Source of the DNA: Haliclystus octoradiatus
Taxonomy: Eukaryota > Cnidaria > Staurozoa > Stauromedusae > Haliclystidae
NCBI GenBank assembly: GCA_916610825.1
Contig: OU744446.1
Span: forward strand, 11,404,538-11,468,537
DNA length: 64,000 nt
Direction of reading: 5' to 3'
Shown: positions 30,101 to 64,000 of the stretch, in pieces
Layout: each line of letters opens with the position of its first letter
Position numbering within the stretch: position 1 is the first letter of the stretch
Made by a program: the position numbers and the translations under genes
The notes under the pieces: model-generated
Databases searched by the model: none
What the model saw: only the letters and a program-made list of their open reading frames with translations
Told to the model about the DNA's origin: nothing

Positions 30101-32299
30101 ACTAGTTGGGGTTTCAGATCCAAACTTTGAGGCATTGGTTAAACCGTATAACCCTTCGTCAATTCTCTTCCAACAAGTCAAACAGCAATCAACCCACAAC
30201 ACATTTACAAGATGCACGTTATACTTTTGAGCTCCAGTCAGTGTGGATTGACGACCCAATTTAAAAATCTAGAAAATTCAAAATATCTGAAAAGGAAAAC
30301 TTTATAACAAAGAACTTTATGAACAGTTTGTATTAAACGATTCAGGAACGTTCACTGAAGGGTTCATAAACTATTAATAAACATGAAATTACTCAAATTT
30401 CCATGAACTGTTCATTATACCCCCCCCTCAAAAAAAAGATATCCATGAAGTCACACCAATTTCCAACTTTAGGGGTACCGGTATAGGAAATAGCAATTTG
30501 GCTAATTGAAACCAGTTTTTCAAGTCTGTTCGTCCAAAAGATGTTTTAATAGTTGGCTATGTATTGAAGTAGCCTACTTACGCTAGGCCTATATTCAAAA
30601 TACTCATTCCACTGAAGTTAGACAAAAAGAGTAAATTCAAATCAAATTGGTGTTGCATGCAATGAAATAGTGAATTTTGTTTGTTTTTTGAGGATTACAT
30701 CAAAAATCTCTAAAAATGACTTACCACATGTGTTACATTTTTATTTAAACGCTTCGATATCTAAAAATGGCAATAATATAGTATGAGACAGACAGACAAA
30801 CAAACATTCACATTAGCATAAACAACATTTTAATTAACATTTGGTCCAACCTGTGCGCCAAGTTGTTTTAATACTTTGATGATACCATCATTTTGATTCT
30901 CATCTTTGCCTCTAACATCAACAAACGCTACAACTTCTTAAAAAGAAACAAAACAGTCTGGTTAGATCAATTGAACATATTAAGTTGTTTGTAAGGTAAT
31001 TAAGCTCTTAAGGTCCCATGAAAAGTCTTGTTTTTCCGGAACAGTAGGCCTACTGTAGCTGACAAAACGTTGCATCTACATATCATAGAAGAATATTTTC
31101 TAAATTTTCTTTTGAATTTGCCTTTCCAAATCTAGGCGTGCACGATACCCAGTTAAATTGTCAGATTATGCCAAAGATGAGCCATGACCGAGTCTGAGCT
31201 GATAGGCAGTTGTCATTTGTATATTTATCATAGGTACGCGAGGTGGAGGTGTGCACTGTGCACCTCTTTAAAGGCAATTTAGTGTTGATTTTGATCTCTC
31301 GGGAAATTATGTTAACAGGTTAGTCAGACTTTATAAGAGGTCTAAGCAAATTCTGAATCAGTTATGAAGACATCACCCGGCAAGATCACATCTGCCTGCA
31401 TAGGCCTATTGTCAACCGCTCAACTTGAAAAATGAAAACTTCCTCCCGCCGCGTGTTTCATTAGGTCAGAAGTTCTGTCAATGACATTGAAGGACATGTA
31501 TGTAGTATCATTTATGGCATCCTAGATTATTGTGAAATTTTATCTGTTTTACAGGTTTCTTTGTCAGCCCTGACCGTGATTTGTGGCAAACAGGGATTGC
31601 ACATTCATATAATGTGAAGTCTGTCTGTGCTACTACTGGGAGGATTAGCTCAGATGGCAGAGTAATCAGACTTTAGTTCTGAATCTGATTGACTGTAGTT
31701 TAAATCCCCCAAAGGTCAACTCAGCCTTAACTTTATCTTCTGATGGTCGATGGAATGGCCCTGTAGAATTGCAGTACGAAGAGCTACGTAAGAGTAGGCT
31801 ACTGCTGCACATTGAAAATCAAGGCCTATCTGCTATGAAATTTGTTGAAATTGATTTGTATTTTGTAGTATTGCAGCTGAGATCCGTAAAGAGAAATTAC
31901 AATTGTTGCTCTTAGAGGAAAGAGCCACTTCTCTAGTAGTTTATAAAATTAGAAGTGATACTGCACCTTTGGCAGGGTGATACTGTCTCAATCAGTAGCC
32001 TTGCCTAATATAGACTAAAGCTGGATTTTTATTGAATTGACCTAAAGTAATCATTTATCCGTATAGTTCTTAACAAATTATTCAGTTATACCCTTTAACG
32101 GTTTTTCAAGAGCATCTTCGATGAGTTGGGTTGCAATTAGTTCGTCATTATCATTATTATCTTTTTGTTCAACATTATCTGATTCTTTATCGAAATTTTC
32201 TTCATGAATATCTTCTTGAGCATCATGCAAATTCATATTTTTAGATTGAATTCCTGTGAATATCGATGTTCTCTCCAGTTCATCGTCGGAATCAAACAT
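21168..32299 (-). CDS. MCPH1: Microcephalin (MCPH1), complete, 14 exons
   Basis: Exons in coding order: 32092-32299, 30851-30936, 30725-30760, 30034-30268, 29915-29947, 28977-29014, 27619-27694, 25679-25983, 25542-25582, 25283-25445, 24068-24148, 22793-22933, 22383-22473, 21168-21259. The sum is 1626 bp, or 541 codons plus TAG, with all phases consistent. BRCT1 spans about 71-165 (PLKEVVAFVDVRG, ISKRLNKNVTHV, NVLWVDCC, then MQPKPF). A Ser/Thr/Asn-rich linker spans about 190-340. BRCT2 spans about 340-430 ([27 protein letters not shown], shown by its [20 protein letters not shown] core). BRCT3 runs from about 455 to the end (PTMFISSTATPP, VTLCGGKVTR, EEWILDS). Known role: DNA-damage response and control of chromosome condensation, with phosphopeptide binding by the C-terminal BRCT pair. 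It is shorter than the human protein (835 aa), mostly in the linker, and has about 65 extra acidic residues before BRCT1. The 33- and 38-bp exons are the least certain. Confidence 0.93.
21500..21846. repeat. 28-bp minisatellite, about 12 copies
   Basis: The unit ACTACAAACATATGGTATCT plus AACATTAG repeats about twelve times with single-base variants (ATTGTATCTATCATTGG in some units). It lies in the last MCPH1 intron, 21260-22382. Confidence 0.96.
21878..21965. repeat. GTTCATGAAC-family fragment
   Basis: The left end CCCCTGTGATAAAATTTGTTG is clear; then GAGTTCATAAAATGCTCATG. The right end is lost. Confidence 0.5.
22568..22750. repeat. GTTCATGAAC-family element, degenerate
   Basis: A run of TTTATGAACTGTTCATGAAC and CAGTTCATGAATATG segments lies in the intron before exon 22793-22933. 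Termini are poorly preserved. Confidence 0.5.
23041..23404 (-). mobile_element. tRNA-derived SINE, family 1, copy b
   Basis: It is the inverted copy of 8206-8571. On the minus strand it has AGGAGGATTAGCTCAGATGG and GGTTCAAATCCCC (A and B boxes) with the same body through GGCAGATAGG and the ACCGAAGGCACC region. It lies in the MCPH1 intron between 22933 and 24068. Confidence 0.88.
25011..25076. mobile_element. Minimal GTTCATGAAC palindrome element (66 bp)
   Basis: This is the cleanest copy. CCCCTGCGAAAAACAGTTCA and GGAGTTCATGAAC are followed by TTCATGAACTCC and TGAACTGTTTTCACAGGGG, so the element is almost wholly one inverted repeat with a 2-3 base centre. It shows that both termini and the GTTCATGAAC core are one arm. 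Confidence 0.85.
26580..26860. repeat. hAT-like MITE remnant
   Basis: GGATCGGATTCGGATCACTAC and AATTCGATCTGACGCACACC match the interior and right end of the elements at 45162 and 19624. The left boundary is uncertain. A TAGGCCTA octamer follows at 26852. Confidence 0.4.
27243..27330. mobile_element. GTTCATGAAC-family MITE
   Basis: Ends CCCCTTTGAAAAG and CTTTTTCACAGG are inverted. The core is TTCACGTTCATGAACTCATG. 88 bp. Confidence 0.72.
27401..27575. mobile_element. MITE, TA-flanked (pogo/Tc1-like), copy b
   Basis: TA at 27399-27400 and 27576-27577 bounds CAGTCAAACCTGTTATAACG .. TTATACAGGTTTCACTA. It is the best-preserved copy of the family also at 9515 and 62386. Confidence 0.85.
28527..28603. 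mobile_element. MITE end, CAGTGTAACC family
   Basis: TACAATGTAACCCATTGAAG followed by TGCAATTCAGATA is the left terminus of the family at 13521, 17373 and 34483. It directly precedes the 52-bp tandem array, whose units contain the inverted form of the same terminus. Confidence 0.6.
28604..28811. repeat. 52-bp tandem repeat, exactly 4 copies
   Basis: Each unit reads AAATTATGATACTTGCACTC then AAGTGTGTTACACCGTATCT then CACTTCTAATAT. All four copies look identical. The CACTCAAGTG.GTTACAC core is the inverted terminus of the neighbouring CAGTGTAACC MITE. It lies in an MCPH1 intron. Confidence 0.96.
29291..29500. repeat. GTTCATGAAC-family elements, nested or paired
   Basis: It starts ACAAAAAACAGTTCAGGAATC and ends GAACCGCTTTTTGCAGGGG, with an internal GAACTCGCAGTGG that may be the right end of a first copy. 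Thus two copies, one disrupted. Confidence 0.6.
31530..31636 (+). mobile_element. LINE-like 3' tail, family X, copy b
   Basis: TTTCTTTGTCAGCCCTGACC then GATTTGTGGC and GCACATTCATATAATGTG match 47640-47745. It ends GCTACTACT, a stub of the CTA tail. A SINE follows immediately. Confidence 0.65.
31637..31990 (+). mobile_element. tRNA-derived SINE, family 1, copy c
   Basis: AGGATTAGCTCAGATGGCAG (A box) is followed by a degenerate B box GTAGTTTAAATCCCCC. The body is related to 8206-8571 but more diverged and internally shortened. It lies in MCPH1 intron 1. Confidence 0.82.
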
Positions 32300-32920
32300 G
32301 CTTAATTTGTTTTGTTGCTAATGCTTAACGATTCAAGATTTAATCACAGATTCACATAAAGGACTTCAAATTTGAAATTGAACCAATCGATAAGTCAATT
32401 GCATTAAGTAGGCTGATGGTAATGTCTAGTTATTTCAGTTACCGGTTAGCTTAGGCATTGTATTTGTAGACCGCCGCCCAAGCATAGTACGATTTTGATT
32501 ATAGACTCATTGGTGGAGTCATTGCTTTGCTTTGCTGCATGTGTTTGCTCCCTGATTATGACATCAGATTCACACCAATTAGTTGCACAGTGAGGACGAA
32601 AAGGAAATAATATAATTAAACAGATTCTAACCAAATTTCCATCATTAGTAAAGATAAATCATGAACAATCTATAAACATCAGCAAACCCTCCATAGAAAT
32701 TCGTTGTACAACAATATGTCAATTTCAAGATTTTCAGCTCAAAAATGCCCGCCATTTACAGCCTCAATTTCACTAATTAGCCTCAATCGCATTTGATCAC
32801 GTGGTTACACGTCATCTGTTGGAAGCCATCTTATTTGTTGGCAAATTATTCTACACGTTTGAAAGAAGCAGTGATCATTTGATACAAATAAATCACATTT
32901 TAACACTATTTAAAGTAAGT
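32300..32920. promoter_or_regulatory. Shared upstream region of MCPH1 and OST4
   Basis: The MCPH1 start codon (minus strand) lies at 32299. A plausible OST4 5' leader exon ends near 32914 at TTTAAA|GTAAGTAA. Between them are AAGCCATCTTATTTG (about 32824) and CCCGCCATTTACAG (about 32747), whose complements contain the AAGATGGC/AAATGGC core recognised by YY1-type factors. No TATA box is evident. The bidirectional promoter is inferred from gene layout. Confidence 0.4.
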
Positions 32921-35581
32921 AAAAACTCAATGATTGATATTCCAGTGATTAATAGACGCCATAAATCTCTTTTCTTGTAGCTAATATTCACATTCAGGCT
33001 CTATTGAGTTCTCAATGCTGACCTGAGCTGAGTCCTCTTGATTAATTTTAAAATGTCTCCATTCCACATTCTATAAATTCTATCCATTCCAGAATTTATC
33101 AGTCATTAGATAGGCCTAGGGGGAGGGGCTAGGATTACTCCAAGAAATTATCCGACCTAAGACTGCCTGGACCTGTGTACTCAATGTCATGATAGGAGTA
33201 TGCATTATGCATAATTGCATATTTATTATTTCTATGGTAAACCAGGTGATGCATGAAATGTGGATCAATCACACAGCCCAGATTGGAACTACTGCATTGT
33301 GTGCGGCCCAGGTCGTATTTTTCTCAGAAAATGTGCGACTGAGAGCCAATTTCTGATGTAATTTTGCATGGGTGGATCGCATATGTACCCACATTTTGGA
33401 TATAAAAACTAAATAATCATGGAAATTATGTCATTTGATCTTATAAAATTCGGATAAAATTATGAAATACGTGGCTGGAATTTCAGTTTCAAAAATGATT
33501 GCGCAGCCAAGATCTTTGCCTCAAACAGCAAACTTTTCAGTTTGGCATACAGCCTACCTCATTCCCCATTAGTTCGAGATAAGATTACGAGATTATGATG
33601 ATTAACAGTTATTGATTGAAGGCGAGGTGAATGTCGGCTGATTTGACAGAGGCCAGCAACATCATTATGTTACTCATCAAGCCTGAAATCAATAACTATT
33701 TTAGTCAATGATTAAAAGGTCAATTTTGGAGCATGTAATCATGATGTTAATTTTAATGTATTGAAATGTATCAAAAACGCAGTTATCCGTTGTGTCTTTT
33801 TCTCCTGTACAGTAAGAAAACGCGGAGCGGTCAATATAGTTTAGAATTGACTGGAGCTCGACCATAATTAGGCCAATCGTAATTGCTCGATTTCGTTCGA
33901 TTTCCAAATTGACCTGTTCAGGGTTCAATAAAAGTTGTGATCCTGCGATCCTAGATTGCAGATGGCTGAGCTAGAATCTGTAGGCAGCTAAGAATCAACT
34001 TTAAATTTTTAATAAGATTTCTACTAAGTATTAAAATAAAATTATAACCTTTGGATTTTCAAAGCTTATTTAATAACAAACCGATAATCAGTGTTTGTTT
34101 ACGTTTACATAAGTTCTGGAGTAATTTCTTTACGAGTCTAAAGCGGATGGAACGTCAACAATGAAATCAATAGCAGACGGCTTTTTTCCGTTTGTTGTTT
34201 CATGAGCTTTTCATACTGTTGAGAAATTGTCATGCAGTTTTGATGTTGAATTTAAAGCAATGTAAATTAAATTGGAATAAGAGTTGTAATGAGAACAACA
34301 CAGCAAAGACAATGCAAATAATCATTCATCCTAACTAGGGGTCTGCAAATCTGATCTGAGTCCAATCCGATTTGAGTTTTGTCCCATTCGGATTGGATAT
34401 TTTACTTTTATACCAGATCAGATTTCTTGATTTCCTTGATAATATTAAAATTAGATGCTGAGTTTTTTGACAATTAATTTTACAATGTAACCCGCTTAAG
34501 TTCAAGTAAAAATTGCTAACGATTTATGTTGCATTTATCCGAATTTGCACTTATCCGAATTTGCACTTATCCGAAATTGTTCAGCAAACATTTGACCAAA
34601 ATATAGTTTATAATTTATTTTAAACTTAGTACTATGTATTCTACGGCTATATGTAAGTAAAGGCTGATACCTTCATCTATCTGCCAGTTAGTATTGATCT
34701 TTGTTGACTTTGTTTCCCGATATCATTTTTATGTCACATTGGAGTCCATAAAACACTCTAAGCATCATACTGTACTGTTTTGATAATACGGTAGAATGAA
34801 TATAAACAGTATATATTAACTTTGCGGCTCCAACCTTGCCTAGAATAAAATTGTGTCACGCTACACACAGGCTACTGAGCTGTGTTGAATTAAAAAATTA
34901 TCGGTCACATTTCTATACATTTCTCTTCTAAATAAATATATTTTGTTCTTGGTTTTTCTCAGCAAGATTTAGCCTAAAATACCCCTTTGATGGTAGTTTA
35001 CACCAACAAGGAAATACAAGATCTAAACAAAAATTCCGCCATTGTTATTTCCAGACTCGAATGCATCATAAATCAAATTAGAGTTTTGAAGGCTAAATGT
35101 AAATGGCGATCCGTAATTCCGCATGTTAGTATTCCAATTCCTTTCAGGCTAAATATGATATGTTTCAAAGTACTGTAGGCTTTCTACCGCTACAATACTC
35201 AGATTGTTCAGAATTCAAGATCTTCATTCAATCACAGATACAGACAATTTCCTTTCAATTGTAAACTATGAATAAACAATTCATGTAATCTTTGAACAGT
35301 TCACAAAAGGTTCCTGAAAGTTGGGCCATTTCACGTTGTTCATGATACTTATTTCACAATGGGTACCTAACGATAACTATAAATAAACATAAAAGAGCAT
35401 TGATGTAAAAGCAATTTGTGTGATAAAGAATTTGTATCAAGCTTATATCACTCTAGTTCTAGTATTCAATGTAGTGTCAGGATTTGAATGATTTTCAAGC
35501 CTTTTATTAGCTTGTTTCTGATGCTTTAGATGTTACAGGGAATACAAACTGATAATGTTCTTGTTTTTGTTGCTTTTTCAG
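32921..35581. other. Presumed 5' UTR intron of OST4
   Basis: No coding exon is recognisable. The stretch holds a TAGGCCTA octamer at 33111, a partial hAT-like MITE (34337-34480, TAGGGGTCTGCAAATCTG) and a CAGTGTAACC MITE (34483-34620). Small open frames here have no family resemblance. Confidence 0.4.
34483..34620. mobile_element. MITE, CAGTGTAACC family, partial
   Basis: TA then CAATGTAACCCGCTTAAGTT. The motif GAATTTGCACTTATCC is duplicated in tandem. The shared TTTGACCAAAATATAGTTTA block is near the right. The right terminus is missing. Confidence 0.68.
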
Positions 35582-35589
35582 TTGTCAAT

Positions 35590-35706
35590 ATGATCACAGA
35601 TAATCAACTCGCTGTCTTTGCCAACCTTCTTGGTGTCTCGTTATTCTTACTAGTGGTTGTATATCACTACGTCGCTGTCAATAATCCAAAACGAAAAGAA
35701 GAATGA
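35590..35706 (+). CDS. OST4: OST4, oligosaccharyltransferase 4-kDa subunit
   Basis: A 38-residue protein beginning [20 protein letters not shown], followed by a [13 protein letters not shown] stretch and a basic/acidic tail RKEE. OST4 is a single-span ER membrane microprotein that stabilises the catalytic STT3 subunit in the oligosaccharyltransferase complex, which transfers the glycan to Asn in nascent chains. Sequence and length match the animal family almost residue for residue. The transmembrane helix spans about 6-28. The ATG lies 8 nt inside an exon whose acceptor is TTGCTTTTTCAG (ends 35581), so the leader is spliced. Downstream, AGAAAAGG|GTGAGT near 35742 and TTTAACAG|GGAGATG at 37045 suggest a 3' UTR intron, with AATAAA at 37254. 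UTR introns are inference; the coding call is firm. Confidence 0.96.
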   Translation: MITDNQLAVFANLLGVSLFLLVVVYHYVAVNNPKRKEE

Positions 35707-35784
35707 ATTTATATTATTTTACAATTATCAATGTTTAGAAAAGGGTGAGTTTGAAGTGTCTTTCAAATATTAAATTGATAATTG

Positions 35785-35835
35785 CAGTGTAATCTGCTCA
35801 AGTGCAATTCAGATAAATGGAATTGCCGCTTAATT
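35785..35835. mobile_element. MITE end, CAGTGTAACC family
   Basis: CAGTGTAATCTGCTCAAGTG then CAATTCAGATAAATGGAATT. Only this terminus is found. Confidence 0.5.
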
Positions 35836-36104
35836 AAAGAAAATATTTTATCTTCTGAAATCCCAAGTTTTCCTAAAATTTTCTTTTGAAATTTCTCCCA
35901 TAACGTAGCCTACCAAAAGAAGCAATAAACATCTTTATTGAAACAGTATCTAATTTTAATGAAATCTAAGGGACATAACTGGCACAGAAATTTTAATTTT
36001 TATACATTAGCCATCTTGAAATAGACATAAATACGTAATTACCTTGACATTGCCTATTTACAATTCCGAAGTCAGTAAAATCCAATTTACATCACAAACA
36101 AAAC

Positions 36105-36245
36105 ATTGGAACCTAGCTTCGGAATCGTAAGATTTTTTCCCGAAACCAGAAAGTCTATAGAAATGCTATTAAATTTGTTTCACAAAATACAAACTTCTGA
36201 TTTTTCGTCAATTTAGCTCAGACTTCTGGGATCCCTACTTTTCTC
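36105..36245. repeat. Dispersed repeat family E, copy a
   Basis: The sequence CTTCGGAATCGTAAG..AAGTCTATAGAAATGCTATT..TTTAGCTCAGACTTCTGGG recurs inverted at 39095-39225. Class unknown; no terminal repeats were placed. Confidence 0.6.
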
Positions 36246-36372
36246 GTACACTGTCTGCATACGGTCGTTGGAATACTATTTTGTGGCAATGTACTTCTTA
36301 CACAATTTTAATAAATACAATGAGAATATTTTGTAATATTGACTTGCACTGTTCAAAACGATGACACTGGTA

Positions 36373-36559
36373 CAGTCAAACTCGGTTAATATCCCCTCTT
36401 TTAATATCCCACCTTGCTTAATATCCCCACATAAAACTGAATTCTAATTTCCATGCTCCATACAAACTCTCATAATCCTACCTCGCTTAATATCCCATCT
36501 CGCTTAATGTCCCGCTTTTCATCTGAATCAGAGGGGGGGATATTAAGCAAGTTCGACTG
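36373..36559. mobile_element. MITE family C (187 bp), TA-flanked
   Basis: TA at 36371-36372 and 36560-36561. Ends are CAGTCAAACTCGGTTAATAT and ATATTAAGCAAGTTCGACTG, an inverted pair. The body repeats TTAATATCCC five or six times. A decayed relative is at about 17606-17670. Pogo/Tc1-like by ends and TA duplication. Confidence 0.85.
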
Positions 36560-36588
36560 TATAATGATTTATCTGGTAGATTCAGGGC

Positions 36589-36766
36589 CAGGGTTTGACA
36601 AAAGCAGGAGTCCTGAAATCCTGGATTCCCGACAGGTTAGAGAAATTTTAGATCAAGATTGGTATTTTTAATACTTTATTTGTCAAACATCAACAACAAA
36701 AAATTCAGAAAAAAAATAAAATGCCTCTAGGATTCCAGAAGGTTGTTAACCTTTGTCAGACCTTGG
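36589..36766. mobile_element. MITE family D, copy b
   Basis: Ends AGGGTTTGACAAAAG and CTTTGTCAGACCTTG form an imperfect inverted repeat. Inner GAAATCCTGGATTCCCGACAGG and CTCTAGGATTCCAGAAGG extend it. 178 bp. Confidence 0.65.
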
Positions 36767-37253
36767 GTAGACTAAAACATTCTTGAATCCCCAATGATAA
36801 ATGGTTTGCAAATCGTTGATCAGTATAGGCTGTGTCTTATTACTTGATAGGTAGGCTTTGACAGGCGGGAAGTTTATTTCAGAATAAATGGATAAAATAA
36901 AAACAATTACAGTTGAAGTCTCTTTATATCTCTGATTTCTTGTTGTTCAAACTAATATACAATCACACTCTGTAATCCATACAATATCAGATTCAATTTG
37001 GTTGTGAAATTCGTTGTTGATGTTGATATTATTTCTATTTAACAGGGAGATGCAATGTGTATGGTTTCAATGATCAACAATGTTGCTAAACATAGCCTTT
37101 ATGTTTTTGGGAATGAACAATTAGATTTGTATTTCACAATGCTGTATATCTGTAACTCGATCATGAATTATTTCATCAATATAATTTAAACCAAAATGAA
37201 ATGTTGTACTTTTTGGAAGCTATCTGTATGTCTACGTTCCCTCATGCTTGGTA

Positions 37254-37259
37254 AATAAA
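37254..37259 (+). promoter_or_regulatory. Candidate OST4 poly(A) signal
   Basis: AATAAA in GGTAAATAAATCAAC lies about 210 nt into the presumed 3' UTR exon that starts at 37046. An alternative hexamer at 35924 would serve an unspliced 3' UTR. Confidence 0.4.
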
Positions 37260-37332
37260 TCAACTAGCCACCAGGCCCACCAGTCCATAGCATGATGGAG
37301 CTGTACGGTTCTGGTCAGGATTTGATAAAGTA

Positions 37333-37338
37333 TTTATT
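37333..37338 (-). promoter_or_regulatory. Candidate IFT172 poly(A) signal
   Basis: TTTATT on the plus strand is AATAAA on the minus strand, about 245 nt beyond the IFT172 stop. The OST4 and IFT172 3' ends would then be less than 100 bp apart. Confidence 0.4.
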
Positions 37339-37581
37339 TGAAGGAATTAGCCTTCATGTTTATCCTGTGTTAAAATGTTTTGTACTGGTATCAAAATTCC
37401 ATACCCAGATAACCAAAAATATCCAGTTTTCTCAACTCAATATTAAATGGAAATGAAGTGAACAGTTTATATATTATTTTTGGTAAATATTTATAAATTA
37501 AAAAGCTGTGCATATTGGAACTAATAAACAATAAATATTTTACAATTCTATTTAATAGCAGAGTGATGCCACAATGTTGTT

Positions 37582-64000
<26,419 letters not shown>

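Overview
This window looks like nuclear DNA of an AT-rich, intron-rich, repeat-laden metazoan, probably a marine invertebrate. The evidence is animal-type split genes with GT-AG introns, tRNA-derived SINEs, LINEs, cut-and-paste MITEs and a cilium gene. The palindromic octamer TAGGCCTA is strongly over-represented, which I associate loosely with some deuterostome invertebrates; I could not verify this, and the species is not determined. Most short open reading frames in the window are noise; the real genes had to be assembled exon by exon.

Four protein-coding genes are supported. (1) Plus strand, 4714-20381: the 3' half (14 exons, 555 codons) of an M1-family zinc aminopeptidase. Its HEXXH exons lie upstream of the window. 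(2) Minus strand, 32299-21168: a complete 14-exon microcephalin (MCPH1) gene predicting 541 residues with one N-terminal and two C-terminal BRCT domains. (3) Plus strand, 35590-35706: a complete 38-codon OST4, the tiny oligosaccharyltransferase subunit, probably with introns in both UTRs. (4) Minus strand, 64000-37582: the 3' 27 exons (855 codons) of IFT172, an intraflagellar-transport complex B protein. In both multi-exon reconstructions that end at a natural stop, splice phases agree at every junction. Genes 1 and 2 converge, 2 and 3 diverge from a shared roughly 600-bp upstream region, and 3 and 4 converge. The genes are functionally unrelated.

One tRNA-Lys(CTT) gene with a probable 12-nt intron lies antisense inside the aminopeptidase gene.

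The rest is mainly repeats: a satellite with a roughly 180-bp unit (1-1395), three long trinucleotide microsatellites, a 28-bp minisatellite (21.5-21.8 kb), four copies of a 52-bp unit (28.6 kb), and a 5.94-kb array of 44 apparently identical 135-bp units inside an IFT172 intron. Dispersed elements are a nearly full two-ORF LINE (about 47.9-52.4 kb), tails of a second LINE-like family, two tRNA-derived SINE families, two solo LTRs with 4-bp target duplications, TA-flanked pogo/Tc1-like MITEs, hAT-like MITEs, several foldback elements, and a very abundant palindromic family built on GTTCATGAAC with CCCCTGTGAAAA ends. That last family, and the way parts of such elements have been tandemly amplified, is the most novel-looking structure here.
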